Assembly: GCF_900465055.1 (NCBI RefSeq)
Contig: NZ_LS483250.1
Coordinates: 3,720,001 to 3,784,000, forward strand
Length of the DNA: 64,000 nt
Reading direction: 5' to 3'
DNA from: Moritella yayanosii
GTDB taxonomy: Bacteria > Pseudomonadota > Gammaproteobacteria > Enterobacterales > Moritellaceae
The translations under genes and the position numbers were made by a program. Below the pieces are notes generated by a model, which was not told the DNA's origin, did no database searches, and saw only the letters and a list, made by a program, of their open reading frames with translations. Shown in pieces: positions 57,094 through 64,000 of the stretch (the first letter of the stretch is position 1; every line of letters begins with the position of its first letter).

Positions 57094-57930
57094 GACGAAT
57101 CTGCCATCGAGGCATGGACTTGCACTAAACATCACGGAAAGCGTGGTCGAGGATTTCAATTCTCTGACGTGGCGATTGAAACTGCATTAATAGTGAAAGG
57201 CGTGTTTTCTCTGCCATACATACGCTCATTACAAGGCTTTATCGATTCCATTTTTTCTCTGATGAATGTTCCACTGCGTAGTCCCAATTGTTTGAGCATA
57301 AGTAAACGAGCCAAAACGGTTTAAATAAAATATCGTAACCCATCGAGAGGTGCTATCCGACATATCGCCATCGATTCAACGGGCTTAAAAGTGTTTGGCG
57401 AAGGCGAATGGAAGGTTAAGAAGCACGGCAGTGAAAAGCGTCGAACGTGGCGCAAGTTACATATGGCGGTCGATGTTGATACTCATGAAATTATTTCTGT
57501 TGAAATGACGCTTGTTAATGTTGGTGACAGTGAAGTACTACCTTCGTTGATCAACCCTCTACGTCGACGTATTTCAGAAGTCTCAGGTGATGGTACGTAC
57601 GACACAAAAGAGAGTCATAAAATACTTAATAAAAAAAAGATAAAACCACTTATCCCACCACTAAAAAGTGCTGGATTGTGGGAAGCTGGACATGCGAGAA
57701 ATGAAGCTGTAATAGCACTCAAAGCGGGTGGAGTGAAACAGTGGAAAGTCGATACTGGCTAACACGATAGATCGTTATCGGAAACTGCGATGTATCGGTA
57801 TAAAATGCTCACAAGCGGAACGTTATCACTTCGGTCTTACAATGCTCAAGTCGGTGAAGTCTATGCCAATGTTAAAGCGATCAATAAAGTCATTAGACTG
57901 GGTATGCCTGAAAGAAACACAAGTATTTAG
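57094..57930 (+). pseudogene. Decayed IS5-family transposase
   Basis: An IS903-type transposase without its N-terminus: 'DESAIEAWTCTKHHGKRGRG' at the junction, a stop near 57322, then 'HIAIDSTGLKVFGEGEWKVK' with a catalytic Asp, 'RRTWRKLHMAVDVDTHEI', 'VSGDGTYDTKESHKILNK' and 'LWEAGHARNEAVIALKAGG'. A further stop lies near 57760, and the end is out of frame or stopped again. It cannot be functional. Confidence 0.87.
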
Positions 57931-57984
57931 AATGTAATAAAAAAGGGGATGATCAAACCTCTAACTGATTTGATCAACAACGCC
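57094..57984 (+). mobile_element. IS5-family (IS903-like) remnant
   Basis: The right terminal repeat CTGATTTGATCAACAACGCC (57965-57984) has a complement that resembles the IS903-type end GGCTTTGTTGAATAAATCAG. The left end is missing and is replaced by the IS66-type junction at 57093/57094. Confidence 0.8.
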
Positions 57985-58407
57985 GATTATCATTAGTCAA
58001 CGAAGACCTTTCTGTTTTAGGTGATTTAGCCTCGCGGTGGCCAGAATTAAAAAAGTATGGGCATTGTTGTTTCGATAAGACAAAAAGGTGTTGAAGCCGC
58101 AACAGAAGATGACCTTGCGATTCGATTTTATATTAGCTCTAAGCAATTAGATGTTTGAACATTATTGGAATCGACACGTTCTCATTGGTTAGTAGAATCG
58201 ATGCATTGGTCGCTTGATACTGCTTTTAGAGAAGATGATTCACGAATTCGAGCAGACGAACGTGCGGAGAGCTTTGCAAGGATCAGACAAATGAGTTTGA
58301 ACTTGCTGAAAAATGAAAAGAGTTTTAAAGCGAGTGTGAAAAGAAAGAGAATGAAGAGTGCGATGAATGAAAGTTATCTTTTACTTGTTCTCGCAAGCCT
58401 TAGTTAG
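57985..58407 (+). pseudogene. Decayed ISAs1-family transposase, C-terminal part
   Basis: It starts abruptly after the IS5-type right end with 'LVNEDLSVLGDLASRWPELK', shifts frame at a run of A near 58050, continues 'MGIVVSIRQKGVEAATEDD', meets a stop at 58156-58158 and then reads 'LLESTRSHWLVESMHWSLDT' to the stop at 58407. The protein differs clearly from the ISAs1-type remnant at 43308-44415, so the two are different members of the family. Confidence 0.87.
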
Positions 58408-58488
58408 GGTTATTCATGATTTTTCCGTGGAGCTAGCTATAACCATTAAAAATGTTTTATAATTTTATTTATTAACTAGAGTTGAAAT

Positions 58489-59565
58489 ATGAAAATACTG
58501 ATTACGGGTGGAGCTGGTTTTATTGGTTCAGCAGTCATTCGATATATTATAAATAATACAAATCATAGTGTAGTCAATTTAGATAACTTGACTTATGCAG
58601 GTAACTTAGAGTCACTCTCTAATATAGAATCTAATACTAGATATTTTTTTGAATATGCCGATATTTGTAATGCAGTTGAGCTGGAACGCATTTTCTCTGA
58701 GTGCCAGCCAGATGCTGTGATGCATTTAGCTGCAGAATCCCATGTAGATCGTTCAATTGATGGTCCAGCAGCTTTTATTGAAACCAACATTGTTGGTACT
58801 TATACATTACTTGAAGCTACGCGTGCTTATTGGAATACATTAGATACAGATAAAAAGGCTGCATTTCGTTTTCACCACATCTCAACAGATGAGGTTTATG
58901 GCGATTTAGATGGTCCAGAGGACTTATTCACGGAGGATACGCCTTACGCGCCAAGTTCACCTTACTCAGCATCAAAAGCTTCAAGCGATCACCTTGTTCG
59001 AGCTTGGCAACGTACTTACGGTTTACCAACAATCATCACTAATTGTTCAAACAATTATGGGCCTTATCATTTTCCAGAGAAGTTAATTCCCCTCGTTATT
59101 TTAAATGCATTAGCAGGTAAAGCTTTACCTGTATATGGTGATGGACAACAAATTCGTGATTGGTTGTTTGTTGAAGACCATGCTCGAGCATTGTATAAGG
59201 TTGTGACTGAAGGTGAAGTCGGTGAAACTTATAATATTGGCGGGCACAATGAAAAAGCTAATATTGATGTTGTTAAAACTATCTGCCAGTTACTTGAAGA
59301 ATTAGTACCTGTGAAACCTGATGGGGTTGCTAAATATCAAGATTTAATTACTTATGTATTGGACCGCCCTGGTCACGATGTGCGTTACGCTATTGATGCA
59401 AGTAAAATAGAGCGTGAATTAAACTGGAAACCAGAAGAAACATTTGAAAGCGGTATTCGCAAAACAGTGGAATGGTATTTAGATAACAAACAGTGGTGGT
59501 CTCGCGTACTTGATGGTTCATATGCAGGTGAACGTTTAGGTGTATTTACAGAGGATAATAAATAA
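58489..59565 (+). CDS. rfbB: dTDP-glucose 4,6-dehydratase
   Basis: A 358-residue SDR enzyme, second step of dTDP-L-rhamnose synthesis. NAD is bound at '[16 protein letters not shown]', and the active site has '[11 protein letters not shown]' and '[16 protein letters not shown]' (YxxxK). '[15 protein letters not shown]' is typical. It opens a four-gene rhamnose operon in the order B-A-D-C. Its stop overlaps the start of rfbA (TAATG). Confidence 0.97.
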   Translation: MKILITGGAGFIGSAVIRYIINNTNHSVVNLDNLTYAGNLESLSNIESNTRYFFEYADICNAVELERIFSECQPDAVMHLAAESHVDRSIDGPAAFIETNIVGTYTLLEATRAYWNTLDTDKKAAFRFHHISTDEVYGDLDGPEDLFTEDTPYAPSSPYSASKASSDHLVRAWQRTYGLPTIITNCSNNYGPYHFPEKLIPLVILNALAGKALPVYGDGQQIRDWLFVEDHARALYKVVTEGEVGETYNIGGHNEKANIDVVKTICQLLEELVPVKPDGVAKYQDLITYVLDRPGHDVRYAIDASKIERELNWKPEETFESGIRKTVEWYLDNKQWWSRVLDGSYAGERLGVFTEDNK

Positions 59566-60443
59566 TGAAAGGTATCATTTTAGCTGGCGGTTCTGGTACT
59601 CGTTTATATCCACTCACACGTGGTGTATCAAAACAGTTACTTCCTGTTTATGACAAGCCTATGATCTTCTACCCGCTGTCAACATTAATGTTAGCTGGGA
59701 TTAGAGACATACTCATTATCACTACACCTGAAGATAAAGAAAGTTTTAAACGTTTATTAGGTGATGGTTCCGATTTTGGCATTAACTTAGAGTACGCAGT
59801 ACAACCGAGTCCTGATGGTTTAGCGCAGGCATTTATTATTGGTGAAGATTTTATTGGTGGTGATAATTGCTGTTTAGTATTAGGTGATAATATCTTTTAT
59901 GGCCAATCATTTACCAATATATTGAAAAATGCAGTGAATCGAAAAGAGGGCTCAACTGTATTTGGTTATCAAGTTAAAGATCCACAGCGTTTCGGTGTTG
60001 TTGAATTCGATGAAAATATGCGAGCTATTTCAATTGAAGAAAAACCACTAGAACCTAAATCTAACTATGCCGTAACTGGGTTGTATTTTTATGATAATCG
60101 TGTGGTAGACTTCGCAAAACAAGTTAAACCATCACATCGTGGTGAATTAGAAATAACTAGTATTAATGAAATGTATTTAAATGATAATTCGTTGAATGTC
60201 GAATTATTAGGTCGAGGATTTGTTTGGTTGGATACTGGTACTCATGAAAGTTTACATGAAGCATCGTCTTTCGTGCAAACCATTGAGCATATTCAAGGAC
60301 TAAAGATTGCTTGTTTAGAAGAAATATCATGGCGTAATGGCTGGTTAAGTAACGAACAAGTTCTCGAAATAGCCAAGTCAATGATGAAGAACGAATATGG
60401 ACAATATTTAAAACGTTTAATTGACGAATCTCAGAAAAGGTAA
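59565..60443 (+). CDS. rfbA: Glucose-1-phosphate thymidylyltransferase
   Basis: A 292-residue nucleotidyltransferase that makes dTDP-glucose from dTTP and glucose-1-phosphate. Motifs are '[20 protein letters not shown]', '[19 protein letters not shown]', '[11 protein letters not shown]' and '[20 protein letters not shown]'. Length is as in E. coli RfbA (about 293). It overlaps rfbB by one base. Confidence 0.97.
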   Translation: MKGIILAGGSGTRLYPLTRGVSKQLLPVYDKPMIFYPLSTLMLAGIRDILIITTPEDKESFKRLLGDGSDFGINLEYAVQPSPDGLAQAFIIGEDFIGGDNCCLVLGDNIFYGQSFTNILKNAVNRKEGSTVFGYQVKDPQRFGVVEFDENMRAISIEEKPLEPKSNYAVTGLYFYDNRVVDFAKQVKPSHRGELEITSINEMYLNDNSLNVELLGRGFVWLDTGTHESLHEASSFVQTIEHIQGLKIACLEEISWRNGWLSNEQVLEIAKSMMKNEYGQYLKRLIDESQKR

Positions 60444-60452
60444 ATTAGAAAT

Positions 60453-61331
60453 ATGCGGGTATTGATTACAGGTTGTAACGGTCAAGTTGGACATTGTTTA
60501 ACTGAGCAGCTAAATATAAAAGAAAATACAGTCGTACTCGCATTAAGCCGAGAGGATTTGGATATTACAGACGCTGCGGCTGTCAATAAGATTGTTCTTA
60601 AATTTAATCCAAATGTAATTATTAACGCCGCAGCCCATACTGCCGTTGATAATGCAGAAAAAGAAGTTGAGCTCTCATTCAAGATCAATCGTGATGGGCC
60701 TAAGTATCTGGCAGAATCAGCACAAAAGATAAATGCTGCAATGTTACATATATCTACGGATTATGTATTTTCAGGAGATAAAGACGGTGAGTATCACCCT
60801 GAAGATCTAACCGAACCACAAAGTATCTACGGGCATAGTAAGCTTGCTGGTGAATTAGCCGTTGTTGCTGCTTGTGATAAGCACATTATTTTAAGAACAG
60901 CTTGGGTATTTGGTGAACATGGTAATAACTTTGTTAAAACGATGCTTCGCCTAGGTAAAGATAGAGATGCATTAAGTATTGTTGGCGATCAGTTTGGTGG
61001 TCCGACCTATGCCGGAGACATCGCAGGGGCTTTAATTGAAATTGCCACTCAAATTGAGACAAATAAACCTGTTGAATATGGCATATATCATTTTTCTGGT
61101 TTTCCGCACGTTAGTTGGTTTGAGTTTGCTGAAACAATTTTTAACTCTGCAAAAGAACAAGACATATTTGATAAAACCCCTGCTCTTAGCAGTATTTCTA
61201 CAGCGGATTATCCGACGCCAGCTAAACGCCCTGCGAATTCTAAATTAGCCACAAATAAAATGGTTGAATCGTTTGGGATTGAAGCTAGTGATTGGCAAGC
61301 TGCGTTAAGCCGCGTTAAGCACTATGCGTAA
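60453..61331 (+). CDS. rfbD: dTDP-4-dehydrorhamnose reductase
   Basis: A 292-residue SDR enzyme for the last step of dTDP-L-rhamnose synthesis. It has 'ITGCNGQVGHCLTEQL' (NADPH loop), 'NAAAHTAVDNAEKE', 'STDYVFSGDKDGEY' and 'YGHSKLAGE' (catalytic Tyr and Lys). It lies 9 bp after rfbA and 27 bp before rfbC. Confidence 0.96.
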   Translation: MRVLITGCNGQVGHCLTEQLNIKENTVVLALSREDLDITDAAAVNKIVLKFNPNVIINAAAHTAVDNAEKEVELSFKINRDGPKYLAESAQKINAAMLHISTDYVFSGDKDGEYHPEDLTEPQSIYGHSKLAGELAVVAACDKHIILRTAWVFGEHGNNFVKTMLRLGKDRDALSIVGDQFGGPTYAGDIAGALIEIATQIETNKPVEYGIYHFSGFPHVSWFEFAETIFNSAKEQDIFDKTPALSSISTADYPTPAKRPANSKLATNKMVESFGIEASDWQAALSRVKHYA

Positions 61332-61358
61332 CAATAGTATTATATAAGAGTAGTTGAA

Positions 61359-61898
61359 ATGAATGTAATTGATACCAATATTCCTGAAGTGAAAATTATT
61401 GAACCAAACGTATTTGGTGATGAGCGTGGTTTCTTTATGGAAACCTGGCAGCAAAAAGAGTTTGAAGAAAAAATAGCTAAACGTACTTTTGTGCAAGACA
61501 ATCACTCTAAATCGACAAAAGGTATTTTGAGAGGATTACATTACCAAACTGAAAATACTCAAGGTAAACTAGTACGGGTTACTTTAGGTGAAGTGTTTGA
61601 TGTAGCAGTTGATGTTAGAAAAAATTCTGCTACTTATGGTCAGTGGGTTGGTGTTTATTTATCGGCAGAAAACAAACGTCAGTTATGGGTCCCTGAGGGC
61701 TTTGCACACGGTTTTTACGTTACAAGTGATGAAGCTGAATTTGTCTATAAGTGTACGGATTATTATAATCCTGAATCAGAACATTCTATATTGTGGAATG
61801 ATCCTGACCTAGCTATTGAATGGCCACTCACGCTTGAGCCCCTACTTTCAAAAAAAGATGCTAATGCTGTAAAATTTAGTATCGCAGTGGGGCTTTAA
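61359..61898 (+). CDS. rfbC: dTDP-4-dehydrorhamnose 3,5-epimerase
   Basis: A 179-residue cupin-fold epimerase, third step of the rhamnose pathway. Motifs are 'VFGDERGFFMETWQQKEF', 'VQDNHSKSTKGILRGLHYQ' (with the catalytic His) and 'WVPEGFAHGFYV'. Its position completes rfbBADC. Confidence 0.97.
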   Translation: MNVIDTNIPEVKIIEPNVFGDERGFFMETWQQKEFEEKIAKRTFVQDNHSKSTKGILRGLHYQTENTQGKLVRVTLGEVFDVAVDVRKNSATYGQWVGVYLSAENKRQLWVPEGFAHGFYVTSDEAEFVYKCTDYYNPESEHSILWNDPDLAIEWPLTLEPLLSKKDANAVKFSIAVGL

Positions 61899-61902
61899 TT
61901 TA

Positions 61903-62679
61903 ATGTCAGTTTTCATTTCAGTTGTTTCACATGGACATGGTGAGTTAATCAAACAGCTATCATGCTTAGCTACTTTAGCTAAAAAATTTACTGTTGTTGT
62001 TAAATTGAATCTAGAAGAGCGAACTCTGATCCCATACTTAGAGCAGAACCGGATCCAATATATTGATGAACAGTATGGTATCGGTTTTGGACATAATAAT
62101 AATGTTGTATATTCATATTGTAAAAAAACTCTAGATATGAATGAACATGATTTTTTCATTGTCTTTAATCCTGATCTTATTTCTGATCTACAGCAGATTG
62201 ATAAGTTAGTTCACTACATGTCAAAAAATGAAGTGAAAATGGCTAGTGTTAACTTATTTAAAGATGAGAAGTTTATCTTACCAGATAACTCTATCCGTAA
62301 TTTCCCTAGTCTTTCACAATTTATTAAATCATTTGTTGGACTTGGTAACTCAGCTATTATCGATAAGGGCACTGTAACTAATCCGATTCAAGTTGATTGG
62401 GCTGCGGGGTCTTTCTTAGCTTTTAAAGCATCTCATTACAGTCTTTTGAAAGGGTTTGATGAGGGATATTTTATGTATTGTGAAGATATTGATATTTGCT
62501 ATAGAAGTTCACTGTTGGGTGAACCAATAATATTTCACCCTGAAATTAAAATGCAGCACTTAGCTGAACATGCAAATAGATCTATATTTTCTAAACATTT
62601 TTATTGGCATGTGAGCAGTGTTATTCGTTTTTTAATGACTAAAGTAAAATTAACTAATTCAAAAAGCTCGATTGATTAA
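61903..62679 (+). CDS. GT2 glycosyltransferase, probable rhamnosyltransferase
   Basis: A 258-residue GT-A fold enzyme of the WbbL/rhamnosyltransferase group. 'FFIVFNPDLISDLQ' holds the Asp near the nucleotide site, 'VDWAAGSFLAFKASHY' and 'GYFMYCEDIDICYRSSLLGE' are the acceptor-side motifs. It follows rfbC by 4 bp, which supports use of dTDP-L-rhamnose. Its 3' end overlaps the convergent next gene by 21 bp. Confidence 0.83.
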   Translation: MSVFISVVSHGHGELIKQLSCLATLAKKFTVVVKLNLEERTLIPYLEQNRIQYIDEQYGIGFGHNNNVVYSYCKKTLDMNEHDFFIVFNPDLISDLQQIDKLVHYMSKNEVKMASVNLFKDEKFILPDNSIRNFPSLSQFIKSFVGLGNSAIIDKGTVTNPIQVDWAAGSFLAFKASHYSLLKGFDEGYFMYCEDIDICYRSSLLGEPIIFHPEIKMQHLAEHANRSIFSKHFYWHVSSVIRFLMTKVKLTNSKSSID

Positions 62680-63177
62680 ATTTTCTATATTGTAGAATAA
62701 TAATTTTATTATGCACCATAAAGTCGCAGGTGTCTCTTTGAGGTGATAGTAGCACCATACCCATTTGTTTATGTTACCCCTACCTTCATCTTGAGACATT
62801 CCTATTACTGATTTACCAAATACTCTGAAGAGTAGAATAGCTCTAGTTAAATGATAAGAATCACTAACTAAAATGGCACTATTCCATTTATGTGTATTCA
62901 TTATATCTACAGAGTTTACTGCATTTTCAAATGTGTTAAGTGATAATTCATCCGTTATAATACTATTTTCAGGGACTCCATATTCGACTGCAATTGACTT
63001 CATGACTTTTGCTTCCGATGTGAGTGATTGAGCTATACCTCCAGCCATAATGATATGTTTTGCATAACCTAAATTGTATAGACTCACTGATTTTATAACT
63101 CTGTTGTATAGTTGTTGGGTTGGCCTTCCCGAAGGCATTATCTTTGCGCCTAGAACGATAATTACATCTGCATTCAT
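62659..63177 (-). CDS. YdcF/ElyC-family (DUF218) protein
   Basis: A 172-residue protein with the DUF218 fold: 'VIIVLGAKIMPSGRPTQQLY', 'KHIIMAGGIAQSLTSEAKVM', 'ENAVNSVDIM' and 'SAILVSDSYHLTRAILLFR' with the conserved SxxHxxR. Family members include E. coli SanA, ElyC and YdcF, linked to envelope processes; no exact activity is known. It lacks the usual N-terminal membrane anchor. It is convergent with, and overlaps, the preceding glycosyltransferase. Confidence 0.82.
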   Translation of the reverse strand: MNADVIIVLGAKIMPSGRPTQQLYNRVIKSVSLYNLGYAKHIIMAGGIAQSLTSEAKVMKSIAVEYGVPENSIITDELSLNTFENAVNSVDIMNTHKWNSAILVSDSYHLTRAILLFRVFGKSVIGMSQDEGRGNINKWVWCYYHLKETPATLWCIIKLLFYNIENLINRAF

Positions 63178-63605
63178 TATTTAATCTGCGTTAAAGCTTA
63201 ATTATAATACACTCTATTGAAGTATGGCTACAAAGTGATAAATAAGTAGCTAGACACTTATTTTTATAAAATTAATCTCGCTACGGCTTTCCTTTGAATT
63301 CCAATCGTCATTGTTTTTAGATCTATTTCTAATAGTAACTTAATTTCAATGCTTTAATTTTTAACTGAGACATTTTGTGTTCTGCGAACTGTCTCAAATT
63401 TGTAATATTTTATTTTAAATAAAAAGATTACAATTCAATAATAGGTCAATGCCATGATGATAAATGTCTATTTCCTGCGGCAGGTTACGGTACGCGTTTC
63501 CTTCCTGTAACTATATCTGTGTCCACTCATTAATACTTTCATTCAGGTATATTGCTATATCAAGTATGCCTACTAAATTTCGAATTAATCAAGGTTATAA
63601 AAAAC
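63178..63605. other. Intergenic region before wecA
   Basis: About 430 bp without an intact gene. It contains a short galU-like remnant (63462-63512) and an inverted repeat TTGTAAT / ATTACAA (about 63398-63436) around an AT-rich core. It should include the leftward promoter of the YdcF-type gene and the rightward wecA promoter. Confidence 0.6.
63462..63512 (+). pseudogene. galU-like 5' remnant (17 codons)
   Basis: The frame reads KCLFPAAGYGTRFLPVT, the N-terminal nucleotide-binding signature of UTP-glucose-1-phosphate uridylyltransferases. No in-frame ATG precedes it and the similarity stops after 17 codons. It looks like the edge of a deleted gene. Confidence 0.65.
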
Positions 63606-64000
63606 ATGTTCATCGAACTCGGTTTTGTTTTCTTTTTTTCTTTAGCTACATTATTCATGATGCGTAAAATAGCCAAAGAAATAGGTTTAGTTGATAAGCC
63701 CAATGAACGAAAACACCACAATGGTGCGGTCCCACTCGTCGGTGGTATTACTATCTGTATTTCCTTTATGTATTTTTTGTTTAATCATCCAGAATTGCTG
63801 CCCAACCACCGTTTATTCATGCTGTCAATTTTTATCCTTACCCTGGTTGGGGCATTAGATGATAAATTTGATCTGAGTTTTAAAATTCGCTTTGTTATAC
63901 AGGCTGGATTATCCGTTGCGATGATGTTTGTGGCCGATATTCAGTTGCATACCTTAGGTAACATGCTGGGCTTTGGTGATATTGATCTTGGTGTCGCGGG
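63606..64000 (+). CDS. wecA: Undecaprenyl-phosphate GlcNAc-1-phosphate transferase (partial)
   Basis: The first 131 codons of a polyprenyl-phosphate sugar-1-phosphate transferase (MraY/WecA family); the gene runs off the window end. 'LVDKPNERKHHNGAVPLVGG' is the cytoplasmic loop with the substrate motif, and 'LVGALDDKFDLSFKIRF' holds the DD pair that binds Mg2+. Hydrophobic segments alternate as in WecA. It would start lipid-linked assembly for the polysaccharide made by this locus. The ATG follows 'aaggttataaaaaac'. Confidence 0.92.
   Translation, partial: MFIELGFVFFFSLATLFMMRKIAKEIGLVDKPNERKHHNGAVPLVGGITICISFMYFLFNHPELLPNHRLFMLSIFILTLVGALDDKFDLSFKIRFVIQAGLSVAMMFVADIQLHTLGNMLGFGDIDLGVA

Noticed and set aside
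57070-57324. An intact small gene starting with ATG at 57070
   Set aside because: The start lies in the IS66-type end and the rest is the broken IS5-type transposase, so it is a chance fusion across the junction.
43308-58407. A composite transposon bounded by two ISAs1-type elements
   Set aside because: The two ISAs1-type remnants differ clearly in protein sequence and both are decayed, so they are not paired ends of one transposon.
63464-63667. A 67-codon plus-strand frame before wecA
   Set aside because: It is in a different frame from both the galU-like remnant and wecA, and runs into the wecA coding start; no family resemblance.

Overview
The window looks like chromosomal DNA of a cold-water marine gammaproteobacterium close to Moritella and the Vibrionaceae. 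This is inferred from gene order (prfC, deaD, yjjV, nupC, deoCABD, ettA, a PilZ gene, serB, ytjB, mpl, ubiX; a HapR-type regulator beside hpt), from protein similarity recalled from known families, and from moderate AT content. No database search was possible.

Layout. 1-640: end of an rRNA operon (23S 3' end, 5S) and two identical tRNA-Trp genes. 676-13760: housekeeping genes holD, rimI, an acyl-CoA ligase, ppaC, dauA, prfC, deaD, ptrB and a diguanylate cyclase. 13886-24961: yjjV, a tandem duplication of nupC with its downstream spacer, then deoC-deoA-deoB-deoD and ettA; this block imports nucleosides and breaks down deoxynucleosides. 25260-29413: two probable c-di-GMP genes, a substrate-binding-domain/GGDEF fusion and a double-PilZ protein. 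29487-39415: serB, ytjB, mpl, a higBA toxin-antitoxin pair wedged before ubiX, a LuxR/HapR/LitR-type quorum-sensing regulator divergent from hpt, the yadGH ABC exporter, a yafNO toxin-antitoxin pair and a TrmB-like methyltransferase.

39513-64000 is a surface-polysaccharide locus heavily remodelled by insertion sequences. It starts with a divergent wzz gene carrying 17 consecutive AAC codons. Next come an IS1634-type element with intact ends and target duplication, a strong hairpin, and a JUMPStart/ops element (RfaH recruitment site). The gene expected after ops is gone: a decayed ISAs1-family (IS1358-like) transposase joins directly to a 5'-truncated SLBB export gene. Then follow a second wzz, wecB, and an AT-rich block: pyruvyltransferase, Wzx-like flippase, three glycosyltransferases, EpsG/Wzy-like polymerase. 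A nest of IS66, IS110, IS5 and ISAs1 remnants separates this from rfbBADC (dTDP-L-rhamnose), a GT2 rhamnosyltransferase candidate, a YdcF/ElyC-type gene, a galU-like remnant and the 5' part of wecA. Together the genes fit a Wzx/Wzy-type O-antigen or capsule probably containing rhamnose, a wecB-derived ManNAc-type sugar and possibly pyruvate ketals.

The most distinctive signals are the ops leader cut off from its original first gene, the IS110 element placed exactly inside an IS66-type terminal repeat, the gene-converted nupC duplication with a natural filled/empty site for a 48-bp palindrome, and the quorum-sensing regulator. I did not find a CRISPR array, a phage, or a clearly new defence system.
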